From the NCBI RefSeq assembly GCF_001044425.1, contig NZ_LFML01000027.1:1-37590 (forward strand): DNA of 37,590 bases, read 5' to 3'. Below the pieces are notes generated by a model. That model searched no databases and was not told where the DNA came from. It saw only the letters and a list, made by a program, of their open reading frames with translations. The position numbers and the translations under genes were made by a program. The stretch is from Streptomyces roseus (GTDB taxonomy: Bacteria; Actinomycetota; Actinomycetes; Streptomycetales; Streptomycetaceae). This document shows, piece by piece, positions 15,890 to 22,968 of this stretch. Every line of letters starts with the position of its first letter. Positions within the stretch are counted from its first letter, which is position 1.

Positions 15890-16747
15890 TCACTCGAAGA
15901 CCGACGCGCAGGTGGTGCGGGTCGCGTGCGCCGGGTCGAGGGAGTTGACCGCCTCGTGCCAGGCGATCCGGTCGGTGAGCCCGATGGCCACGTGCTCGGA
16001 GAGGTCCAGCGGACACAGGTCCTGGAGCACGACGTTGCGCACGCCGGCCCCCTGGAGGAAGGCGCTCCGGTACGGCGTGACCACCTCGTCGTACTGCGTC
16101 GCGATGACCGTGTACTGGACCCCGGGGACGGTGTCCCCGCCCGCGTTCAGCTTGGTGACGAAGGAGGATCCGGCGATCTGGTCGGCCAGCCCCGGAGTCG
16201 CCGAGCTGATCAGGTCCTCGGCGCCGGGGAAGTACGGGAGCAGCCGGGCGAGTCCGTCCAGGGTGGTTCCGTGGTTGTCGGGGGCGAGCCCGATCAGGGC
16301 GTTGACCTTGGAGGCGCCGCCGAGGAACTTGAGGTAGTAGTTCGGCATCATGCCGCCCTGCGAGTGGCCGACCAGGTCGGTCTTCCCGGCCCCGGTGGAG
16401 GCAAGCACCTTGTCGACGAACACCTTGAGCTGGGCTGCCGACTTGTCGATGGGGCCGAGCCCGTTGAAGAGGGGCACTCCGGGCAGTTGCCCGTAGTCGA
16501 GCGAGTAGACGCAGTACCCGCGGTGCACAAGGTACGGCGCGAATCCGAGCCAGTTGTCCACGGAGTTGCCGAACGTTCCGTGGACGAGGACGACGGGGCG
16601 CGGGTGGGCCGCGGAGGGCTTGCAGGACCAGTCGTTCCAGCCGCTGCTGGGTGCGGACGCGGCCTGGGCGGCGCCGGCGGGGGCGACGAGGGCGGCGGCG
16701 AGGGTGAGGACGGCCAGCGGGCGGAGCAGGCGTCGCCAGTGCAGCAT
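15890..16747 (-). CDS. Secreted alpha/beta-hydrolase lipase
   Basis: The 285-residue protein has a signal peptide (1 to about 30, RRLLRP then a hydrophobic core, ending GAAQAA). The alpha/beta fold shows the oxyanion segment VVLVHGTFGN (about 52-61), the nucleophile elbow GHSQGG with Ser129, a likely acid in ATQYDEVVTPY, and His252 in DLSEHVAIG. It resembles class 2 bacterial triacylglycerol lipases and esterases and acts outside the cell on fatty acyl esters. AAGGAG lies 8 nt before ATG 16747. The frame stays open upstream through a tandem repeat, but the signal peptide and ribosome site fix this start. A GTGATCCGGATCAC palindrome lies about 47 bp upstream. Confidence 0.93.
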   Translation of the reverse strand: MLHWRRLLRPLAVLTLAAALVAPAGAAQAASAPSSGWNDWSCKPSAAHPRPVVLVHGTFGNSVDNWLGFAPYLVHRGYCVYSLDYGQLPGVPLFNGLGPIDKSAAQLKVFVDKVLASTGAGKTDLVGHSQGGMMPNYYLKFLGGASKVNALIGLAPDNHGTTLDGLARLLPYFPGAEDLISSATPGLADQIAGSSFVTKLNAGGDTVPGVQYTVIATQYDEVVTPYRSAFLQGAGVRNVVLQDLCPLDLSEHVAIGLTDRIAWHEAVNSLDPAHATRTTCASVFE

Positions 16748-16793
16748 CGAGTGATCTCCTTGCGGGTCAGGGAAATACGTGGGGGTTCGTCCC

Positions 16794-16807
16794 GTGATCC
16801 GGATCAC
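16794..16807. promoter_or_regulatory. Crp/FNR-like palindrome upstream of the lipase
   Basis: GTGATCCGGATCAC is a perfect 14-bp palindrome 47-60 bp before the lipase start. On the minus strand it reads TGTGA-N6-TCACG, nine of ten positions of the enteric Crp consensus. It also fits the GTG-N8-CAC outline of Streptomyces Crp sites. Lipase control by carbon status would make sense but is inference. Confidence 0.5.
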
Positions 16808-16902
16808 AAGGGGGCTGCTTGCCGCTAAATTACGGGCGAGTAGCAAGACTTGGAAGTTACGCGTCGGTAAAAAATCCGTGTCCGGGCGCGGAAGCGCGCC
16901 GT

Positions 16903-16944
16903 ACATCAGGTCATACGCCCGGGACATCAGGTCATACGCCCGGG
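16903..16944. repeat. Perfect 21-bp tandem repeat with degenerate tail
   Basis: The 21-bp unit that begins ACATCAGGTCATACGCC and ends GGG occurs twice head to tail (16903-16923 and 16924-16944). A shorter relative (ACGGCCGTACGCCCGGG, 16945-16961) and further CCGTACGCC blocks to 16996 follow. It lies between the ImuB-like gene and the lipase gene. Spacing of two helical turns would suit cooperative protein binding. No known element is recognised. Confidence 0.7.
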
Positions 16945-17029
16945 ACGGCCGTACGCCCGGGCCGTACGCCCAGGCCACGCACCCGGGCCGTACGCCGCTG
17001 GGCCGCCGCCCCGCTGAGCGGCTGCGCCG

Positions 17030-18019
17030 CTAAGCCGCGCGGCGGAACGTGGCCGCCGGGCGGACCGTGCCCGGGCCGAACCGGGCGTTCGCGCGGTCGA
17101 CGGCCGCCTCCACCGTCAGGCGGGCCTCGCGGACCGGGTCCAGCGAGATCTGCAGGGGCGCCCGCTCGGCGTCCGTGAGGTCCTCGGCGCGCAGCACCAT
17201 GCCGGTCAGCCGGGCCCGTTGCAGCCCGGCGGCGTCCAGCAGCCGGTACGCCGCCGTCCGCAGGTCCTCGTCGTGCCCGGAGGCCTCGGGGAGCCGCCGG
17301 GTCCGCTCCCAGCGGGTGCCGCCGGCGAACTGCAGCGTCAGCGACAGCGCCCGGGCGGCCTGGCGCCGGCCGCGCAGCACCGCGCCGAGGCGGACCACCA
17401 GGGCGAGCAGCACGGCCCGGGCGTGCGGGCCGTCGAGCTCGTGCCGGGTGAAGCCGCTGCGGACGGCGGCCGACGGGGGCAGGTCCTTCGGGGTGACCGG
17501 GCGCGGGTCGATCCCCCGGGCGCGCTCCGCCGCCAGCCGGCCCGCCCGCTGCCCCAGGATCCGTTCGACGGTGCCCGGGGAGACGGCCGCGACCGCGCCG
17601 ACCGTATGCAGTCCGTACCCGCGCAGCACCTCCGCCTGCTTGGGGCCGATGCCGTGCAGGGCCTCGACCGGCAGCGGCCCCAGGAAGCCGTCCACCCCGC
17701 CCTCGGGCACGGCCAGGACCCCGCCGGGCCCGGGCACCCGGGCGGAGGCCGTCGCCGCCACCGCCCAGGTGCCGGCGACCCCGATCCGTACGTCGGTGCC
17801 GAGCCGGGCGAGCGCGCGCAGCCGCACCAGCTCGGCGATGCGGCCCGCGTCCGCGCCGAAGTACCGCCGGGCGCCGCGTACGTGGACCAGCGCCGCGCGG
17901 GGCGGCAGGGCCTGCACGGTCGGGGAGAACTCCCGCAGCAGTTCCAGGACTTCGCGGTACCCCTCCTCGGTCAGCGTCGCGGCGCACCGTACGTGCAGGA
18001 CGCCGTTGGCCTGGGTCAT
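17030..18019 (-). CDS. ImuB-like Y-family polymerase homologue lacking catalytic residues
   Basis: The 329-residue protein matches the later parts of Y-family polymerases. The palm remnant reads ALPPRAALVHVRGARRYFG (about 37-55), followed by LARLGTDVRIGVAGTWAVA. Then come the helix-hairpin-helix thumb LPVEALHGIGPKQAEVLRGYGLHTVGAVA and a little-finger domain (from about 190). The N-terminal palm/fingers with the first catalytic Asp is missing, and the SxDE catalytic motif is replaced by PRAAL. So it should not polymerise DNA. This is the pattern of ImuB, which couples DnaE2 to the clamp in mutagenic repair. ATG 18019 overlaps the dnaE2 stop (ATGA), so the two are translationally coupled. No ImuA-like gene is adjacent. 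Confidence 0.85.
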   Translation of the reverse strand: MTQANGVLHVRCAATLTEEGYREVLELLREFSPTVQALPPRAALVHVRGARRYFGADAGRIAELVRLRALARLGTDVRIGVAGTWAVAATASARVPGPGGVLAVPEGGVDGFLGPLPVEALHGIGPKQAEVLRGYGLHTVGAVAAVSPGTVERILGQRAGRLAAERARGIDPRPVTPKDLPPSAAVRSGFTRHELDGPHARAVLLALVVRLGAVLRGRRQAARALSLTLQFAGGTRWERTRRLPEASGHDEDLRTAAYRLLDAAGLQRARLTGMVLRAEDLTDAERAPLQISLDPVREARLTVEAAVDRANARFGPGTVRPAATFRRAA

Positions 18020-21000
18020 CCCGCGCTCCCCGGGCTGGAGTGCCACAGCTTGCGCCCGGTGGCGGCGCGGTCGCCGGCCGGCTGGAGGTCGGCCCACGCG
18101 TTCATCTCGTACCCGGTGGACAGGTGGATGCTGCGCCCCGGGCCGGCGGCGCCGCCGTCACCCGGCAGCGGCTCCGCCAGCCGGGCCGCCACCGCGTCCA
18201 GGCCGCCCGATGCCCGCAGTTCCACCAGTTCGGCCAGGTTCCAGGCCGCCTCGCCGACCACGCTCAGGCTCTGCGGTCCGCGCCGCTGCACGACGCCGCG
18301 CACCAGCAGCAGGAACGAGTGGAAGACGGTGTGCGCGCACGCCTCGTGGCTGTCGTCGAAGAAGGCCAGGTCGACCAGGCCGGTGCCGTCGTCCAGCGTG
18401 GTGAAGATGACCCGCTTCCCGGACCGGATCGGCGGGGTCTGGGTCGCCGCCTTGGCCCCCGCGACCAGCACCGTACGGCCGTGTTCGACCTCGCGCAGCC
18501 GGCGGGCGGGGACCGCCCCCAGCTCCGCGAGGAAGGCGTGGTGGTCCCCCATCAGGTGGCGCGAGGCGTCCATGCCGAGCACGCCCAGCTCCGCGCTGAG
18601 CCGCTCCGCCTCGTTCAGGTCGGGCAGGCCGGCGGGGGCGGTGGACCGGCCGCCGTCCAGCGGGAGCTGGACGCCGCCCGGCCGGGACCCCGCCGAGCGC
18701 TGCGCGCCGTGCAGTTCGGCCACGTGCAGCAGCAGGTCGCGCCGGTTGGCGCCGAACGCGTCCAGCGCGCCGACCTGTGCGAGCCGCCCCGCGACCGGCC
18801 GGCCCGGGTGCGCGCGGTCCCAGAAGTCGCGCAGCGATCCGTACGGCTGCCCGTCCTCGATCCGCCGGGCCTCTGCCTCACTGATGCCGTGGACGTCGGC
18901 CAGGGCCAGCCGGAGCCCCCATACCGGCGGACCGCCTGCCTCGGACACCAGTTCGATACGGTGGGCCACGGCCGAGCGGTTCACGTCCAGCGGCAGCACC
19001 GGCACCCCGCGGCGCCGCGCGTCCGCCAGCAGCAGCCGCTTCGGGTACATCCCCGGGTCATGGGTCAGCAACCCGGCGTAGAAGGCCGCCGGGTGATGGG
19101 CCTTCAGCCACGCCGACTGGTAGGTGGGCACGGCGAAGGCCACGGCGTGCGCCTTGCAGAACCCGTAGCTGCCGAACGCCTCGACGATCTCCCAGGTCCG
19201 GCCGATCACCGCGGGCGAGTAGCCCCGCTCGCCCGCCTTCGCCGCGAACCACACCTTGATCCGCGCCTGCGACTCCGGGTCGGAGAGACCGCGCCGCACC
19301 CGGTCCGCCTCGTCGCGTCCGCAGCCGGTCATGACGTGCACGATCTCGATGATCTGCTCGTGGAAGACCACCACCCCGTACGTCTCGCGCAGCGCGTCCG
19401 CCAGGTCCGCGTGCGGGAAGCGCACCGGGGCCCGCCCGTGCCGGGCCTCGATGAACGGCCGCACCATGTCGGCGGCGACCGGGCCGGGCCGGAACAGCGA
19501 GATGTCGACGACCAGGTCGTGGAAGGTGTCCGGCTGGAGCCGCCCCACGAGGTCGCGCTGGCCCGGGGACTCGATCTGGAAGCAGCCCAGCGTCTCGGCC
19601 GAACGGATCAGCTCGTACGTCGCCGGATCGCCCGGCGGGACCTGCGCCGGGTCGTCCAGGTCGAGGTCCTCGCCCGCGGCGCGCCGGATCTCCGCGACGG
19701 CGTGCGCCATCGCGGACTGCATCCGTACGCCCAGCACGTCGAGCTTGAGCAGCCCGAGGTCCTCCACGTCGTCCTTGTCGAACTGGGACATGGGGAAGCC
19801 CTCGCCGCTGGTGGGCACCACGGGGGTGCGCGCGAGCAGCGAGGCGTCGGAGAGCAGCACCCCGCACGGGTGCATGGCGATCCCGCGCGGCAGCGCGTCC
19901 AGCGCCTCGACGAGCTCCCACAGCCGCCCGTGCTCCTCCCCGCGCACCTCGCGCAGTTCCGGCAGTTCGGCCAGGGCCGCGCGGGCGTCGCGGGCCCGGA
20001 TGTGCGGGAAGGCCTTGGCCAGGCGGTCGACGGTGGCCGGGTCCATGGACAGGGCGGCGCCGACGTCGCGGATCGCGTGCCGGACCCGGTAGGTCTCGGG
20101 CATGGAGACGGTGGCGACGCGCTCGGTGCCGAAGCGGTCCATGATCCGCCGGTAGACCTCCAGCCGGCGGGCGGACTCCACGTCGATGTCGATGTCGGGC
20201 AGGACGTGGCGGCGCTTGGACAGGAACCGCTCCATCAGCAGGCCCTGTTCGACGGGGTCGGCGTGGGCGATGCCGAGGAGGTGGTTGACGAGGGAGCCGG
20301 CGCCGGAGCCCCGGGCGGCCACCCGGATGCCCATCTCCCGTACGTCGTCCACGACCTGGGCGACCGTCAGGAAGTACGAGGCGTAGCCGTGGTAGGCGAT
20401 GATGTCCAGCTCGTGGTGCATCCGCTCCCAGTACGCGCGGTCGTCGGCGTACCCGCGCAGCACCATGCCCGCGGAGGCCCGGGAGGCGAGGACCCGCTGG
20501 GCGGTGCGGTGGGCCGCGCCGACGAGGTGGGCCTCGGGGAAGTGCACGGAGCCGATGCCGAGGTCGTCCTCGGGGTCCACCGCGCAGGCCTCGGCGGTGC
20601 GCCGGGTCTGCGCAAGCAGTCCGCGCGCGTCGGCGGGGCCCAGGCCCGCGGCCCGGCAGATCCGGTCGGCGGCCTCGGCCATGGCGCCGGAGTCCTTGAG
20701 CCAGCGCTCGCCGCCGTCGAGGCGGCGGGGGTCGACGGGGACGAGGCGGCGGGCCGCGTCGAGGACGTCGGCGACCGGGCCCTGGCCGGGGTCGGCGTAC
20801 CGGACGGCGTTGGTCAGCACGGCCGGGACGCCCTGCTCGGCGGCGAAGCCGACCGTACGGGCGGCCAGGCGCAGCGAGCCGGGGCCGGTGCCGGTGCGGC
20901 CGTGGTCGACGGCCTCCAGGCGGAGGGAGTCCCCGTACACCTCCCGCCAGGGAGCGAGCAGCCGGGCGGCCCGGTCCGGACGGCCGGCGGCCAGCGCCCG

Positions 21001-21540
21001 CCCCACTTCGGAACCGGGTCCGAGCAGTACGTACACCCCTTCGCCGCGCAGTTCGGTCCGGGGCAGCACCGGCGGGCCCCCGTCGGCGGCCGCGTGGGCG
21101 GCGGTGACCATGCGGCACAGCTCGGCCCAGCCGGCGGCGCCGTCCCGGGCGAGGAAGGTGGCCCGGGGCGCCGACTCGTCGACGAAGGCGCCGCCGACGA
21201 CGGGGGTCCGCCGCCGGTAGGACGCCTCGCCGGAGCCACCGAAACCGCCGGAACCGCCCGGTCCGGCGGAGCCCCCCGGCACCGCCGGAACCGCCTGACC
21301 CGCCTGACCCGCCTGACCCGTCGCGGGCGACACTGCCAGGTCGACCCCGAACAGCGGCCGGATCCCGGCCTTCTCGCAGGCCTTCGCGAACCGGACGGCA
21401 CCCGCGAGGGTGTCGCGGTCGGTCAGGGCGAGGGCGTCCATGCCCCGGTCGGCGGCACGTTCCGCCAGCCGTTCGGGGTGGGAGCCTCCGTAGCGCATGG
21501 AGAACCCCGAAACGGTGTGCAGATGCGTAAAACCAGGCAC
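18016..21540 (-). CDS. dnaE2: Error-prone DNA polymerase DnaE2
   Basis: The 1174-residue C-family polymerase starts with a PHP domain (FTHLHTVSGFSMRYGG, DALALTDRD). The catalytic Asp triad is present: D449 and D451 in LPDIDIDVES, D601 in LKLDVLGVR. The finger region reads VVFHEQIIEIVHVMTGCGRDEADRVRRGL, and a late OB domain reads GRTVLVAGAKAATQTPP. It replicates past lesions and causes damage-induced mutation. Residues 72-106 of the PHP domain are a Gly/Ser/Ala/Gln low-complexity insertion. GTG 21540 is chosen because AGGAGG lies 6 nt upstream and the family begins at PGFTHLH. The ImuB-like gene follows with an ATGA overlap. An SOS-type box overlaps the -35. Confidence 0.96.
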   Translation of the reverse strand: MPGFTHLHTVSGFSMRYGGSHPERLAERAADRGMDALALTDRDTLAGAVRFAKACEKAGIRPLFGVDLAVSPATGQAGQAGQAVPAVPGGSAGPGGSGGFGGSGEASYRRRTPVVGGAFVDESAPRATFLARDGAAGWAELCRMVTAAHAAADGGPPVLPRTELRGEGVYVLLGPGSEVGRALAAGRPDRAARLLAPWREVYGDSLRLEAVDHGRTGTGPGSLRLAARTVGFAAEQGVPAVLTNAVRYADPGQGPVADVLDAARRLVPVDPRRLDGGERWLKDSGAMAEAADRICRAAGLGPADARGLLAQTRRTAEACAVDPEDDLGIGSVHFPEAHLVGAAHRTAQRVLASRASAGMVLRGYADDRAYWERMHHELDIIAYHGYASYFLTVAQVVDDVREMGIRVAARGSGAGSLVNHLLGIAHADPVEQGLLMERFLSKRRHVLPDIDIDVESARRLEVYRRIMDRFGTERVATVSMPETYRVRHAIRDVGAALSMDPATVDRLAKAFPHIRARDARAALAELPELREVRGEEHGRLWELVEALDALPRGIAMHPCGVLLSDASLLARTPVVPTSGEGFPMSQFDKDDVEDLGLLKLDVLGVRMQSAMAHAVAEIRRAAGEDLDLDDPAQVPPGDPATYELIRSAETLGCFQIESPGQRDLVGRLQPDTFHDLVVDISLFRPGPVAADMVRPFIEARHGRAPVRFPHADLADALRETYGVVVFHEQIIEIVHVMTGCGRDEADRVRRGLSDPESQARIKVWFAAKAGERGYSPAVIGRTWEIVEAFGSYGFCKAHAVAFAVPTYQSAWLKAHHPAAFYAGLLTHDPGMYPKRLLLADARRRGVPVLPLDVNRSAVAHRIELVSEAGGPPVWGLRLALADVHGISEAEARRIEDGQPYGSLRDFWDRAHPGRPVAGRLAQVGALDAFGANRRDLLLHVAELHGAQRSAGSRPGGVQLPLDGGRSTAPAGLPDLNEAERLSAELGVLGMDASRHLMGDHHAFLAELGAVPARRLREVEHGRTVLVAGAKAATQTPPIRSGKRVIFTTLDDGTGLVDLAFFDDSHEACAHTVFHSFLLLVRGVVQRRGPQSLSVVGEAAWNLAELVELRASGGLDAVAARLAEPLPGDGGAAGPGRSIHLSTGYEMNAWADLQPAGDRAATGRKLWHSSPGSAG

Positions 21541-21586
21541 CCGCGGCCTCCTGCTTCGCTCGAACGTGAACACCACCCCCGTCTCC

Positions 21587-21616
21587 ACCATAGAGCAATT
21601 CGAATATCCGTGCGAA
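21587..21616 (-). promoter_or_regulatory. Promoter of dnaE2
   Basis: On the minus strand TTCGCA (21611-21616) and TATGGT (21587-21592) are separated by 18 bp, with four of six -35 matches and a good -10. Transcription should start near 21580, about 40 nt before GTG 21540. Confidence 0.45.
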
Positions 21617-21628
21617 ACATTCGTTCGA
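21613..21628. promoter_or_regulatory. Candidate LexA (SOS) box upstream of dnaE2
   Basis: On the minus strand TCGAAC-GAAT-GTTTCG has a perfect left half and N4 spacer of the actinobacterial SOS box (TCGAAC-N4-GTTCGA), with a degenerate right half. It overlaps the proposed -35, where LexA would block transcription. dnaE2 genes are LexA targets in other actinobacteria. Confidence 0.5.
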
Positions 21629-21716
21629 TACCGCGAGGGCCCGGCCGTCTCCCGCCCGTCATCCATTCGGCCCGCCCCTGCTGCGCCCCGCGCCCCGTAC
21701 GCCGAGCGTGTGAGAC

Positions 21717-22811
21717 ATGACCCAGCCCACCTCCCCGCCGCCGCCCGCCGGGTTCCTCGCCGAGGTCAAGGACGCCGTGACCGTCCGGGCCGCCCTGCTG
21801 CTCGTGGGGGTACTGGCGCTCCAGCTCGCCTTCGTGACCTCGTACATCGGGGCCTTCCACCAGCCGAAGCCCAGCGAGATCCCGATCGCCGTGGCCGCCC
21901 CCGCCCGACCGGTCGCCGAGCAGTCCGCGCAGCAGCTCGCCGGTCTGCCCGGGAAGCCGCTCGACCCGCACGCGGTCAAGGACGAGGCGGCCGCGAGGGC
22001 GGAGGTGGAGAACCGGGAGGTGGACGGGGCGCTGGTCATCGACCCGGCCGGACCGACCGACCGGCTGCTGGTCGCGAGCGGCGCCGGCGCCTCGCTCTCG
22101 CAAGTCCTCGAACAGGTCGTCGGCCGCGTCGAGCAGGCCCGGGGCCGGGCCGCCCGGGTCGTCGACGTGGCCCCGGCCGCGGCGGGCGACGCGCGCGGCC
22201 TGAGCGCCTTCTACCTCGTCATCGGCTGGTGCGTCGGCGGCTACCTGTGCGCCGCGATCCTCGCGATCAGCGCCGGCGCCCGGCCCGCCAACTCCCACCG
22301 CGCCTTCATCCGGCTCGGCGCGCTCCTGCTGTACTCGATCGCCGCCGGGCTGCTCGGCACGGTCATCGCGGGCCCGGTCCTGGGCGCGCTGCCCGGCGGC
22401 ATCATGGCCCTGTGGGGGCTCGGGACCCTGGTCGTCTTCGCGGTCGGGGCGATCACCCTGGCCTTCCAGGGGGTGGCGGGCGTGGTCGGCATCGGCCTGG
22501 CGATCCTGGTGGTGGTGGTCTTGGGCAATCCCAGCGCGGGCGGCGCCTACCCGTACCCGCTGCTGCCGCCGTTCTGGCGGGCCATCGGCCCGGCCCTGCC
22601 ACCGGGCGCGGGCACGTACGCCGCGCGCTCGATCGCGTACTTCAAGGGCAACGGCGCGGCCGGTCCGATGCTGGTGCTGGCCGCCTGGGCGGTGGTGGGC
22701 TCGGCCGTCACCGTGGCCTGCGCGGTCTTCCGCAAGGGCCGCCCGGGGGCCGCCGTGGGCAGCGGGCTCCCGCAGGACGCGCCGGCCGGTGAGGGCACGG
22801 CCGCCCGATGA
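21717..22811 (+). CDS. DUF3533/YhgE-Pip-like membrane protein
   Basis: The 364-residue protein has one N-terminal membrane helix (about 23-45, TVRAALLLVGVLALQLAFVTSYIGAF). A soluble extracytoplasmic segment of about 115 residues follows (PKPSEIPIAVAAP to AAAGDARGL), then five helices (from LSAFYLVIGWCVGGYLCAAILAI to AWAVVGSAVTVACAVF). This layout is that of ABC-2-type permeases of the YhgE/Pip and DUF3533 group, which export or release unknown substrates. No ATPase gene is adjacent, so energy coupling is unclear. The start at ATG 21717 has only a weak GAG-type ribosome site. It diverges from dnaE2 and ends convergent to the amidohydrolase gene; the 157-bp gap between them holds no recognisable gene or strong hairpin. 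Confidence 0.8.
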   Translation: MTQPTSPPPPAGFLAEVKDAVTVRAALLLVGVLALQLAFVTSYIGAFHQPKPSEIPIAVAAPARPVAEQSAQQLAGLPGKPLDPHAVKDEAAARAEVENREVDGALVIDPAGPTDRLLVASGAGASLSQVLEQVVGRVEQARGRAARVVDVAPAAAGDARGLSAFYLVIGWCVGGYLCAAILAISAGARPANSHRAFIRLGALLLYSIAAGLLGTVIAGPVLGALPGGIMALWGLGTLVVFAVGAITLAFQGVAGVVGIGLAILVVVVLGNPSAGGAYPYPLLPPFWRAIGPALPPGAGTYAARSIAYFKGNGAAGPMLVLAAWAVVGSAVTVACAVFRKGRPGAAVGSGLPQDAPAGEGTAAR

Positions 22812-22968
22812 GCACCCCGGGCGGCAGCGCCGAGAGGGGCAACGGCAGCGGCCTCCGCCGTCAGCGGGTTCACCGGATCGCAGACCTGGCAGCGGATCAC
22901 CGGCTGGAGCGGCCTGCTCGCCGCGCCCGGGACCACGTACCTCCCGACCGGCCGGATCCCGGCGCTCC

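Noticed and set aside
15890..16978. Upstream extension of the secreted lipase through the 21-bp tandem repeat
   Set aside because: The signal peptide and AAGGAG at 16747 fix the start; the upstream part is repeat-coded and would bury the signal peptide.
18040..21720. Very long open frame on the plus strand opposite dnaE2
   Set aside because: It is a mirror of the GC-rich third codon positions of dnaE2; its translation is Gly/Arg/His/Val-rich without any domain.
22812..22968. Possible gene remnant in the convergent gap (a reading with TGSQTWQRITGWSGLLAAPG)
   Set aside because: No start, ribosome site or full domain; the peptide is too short to support a gene.
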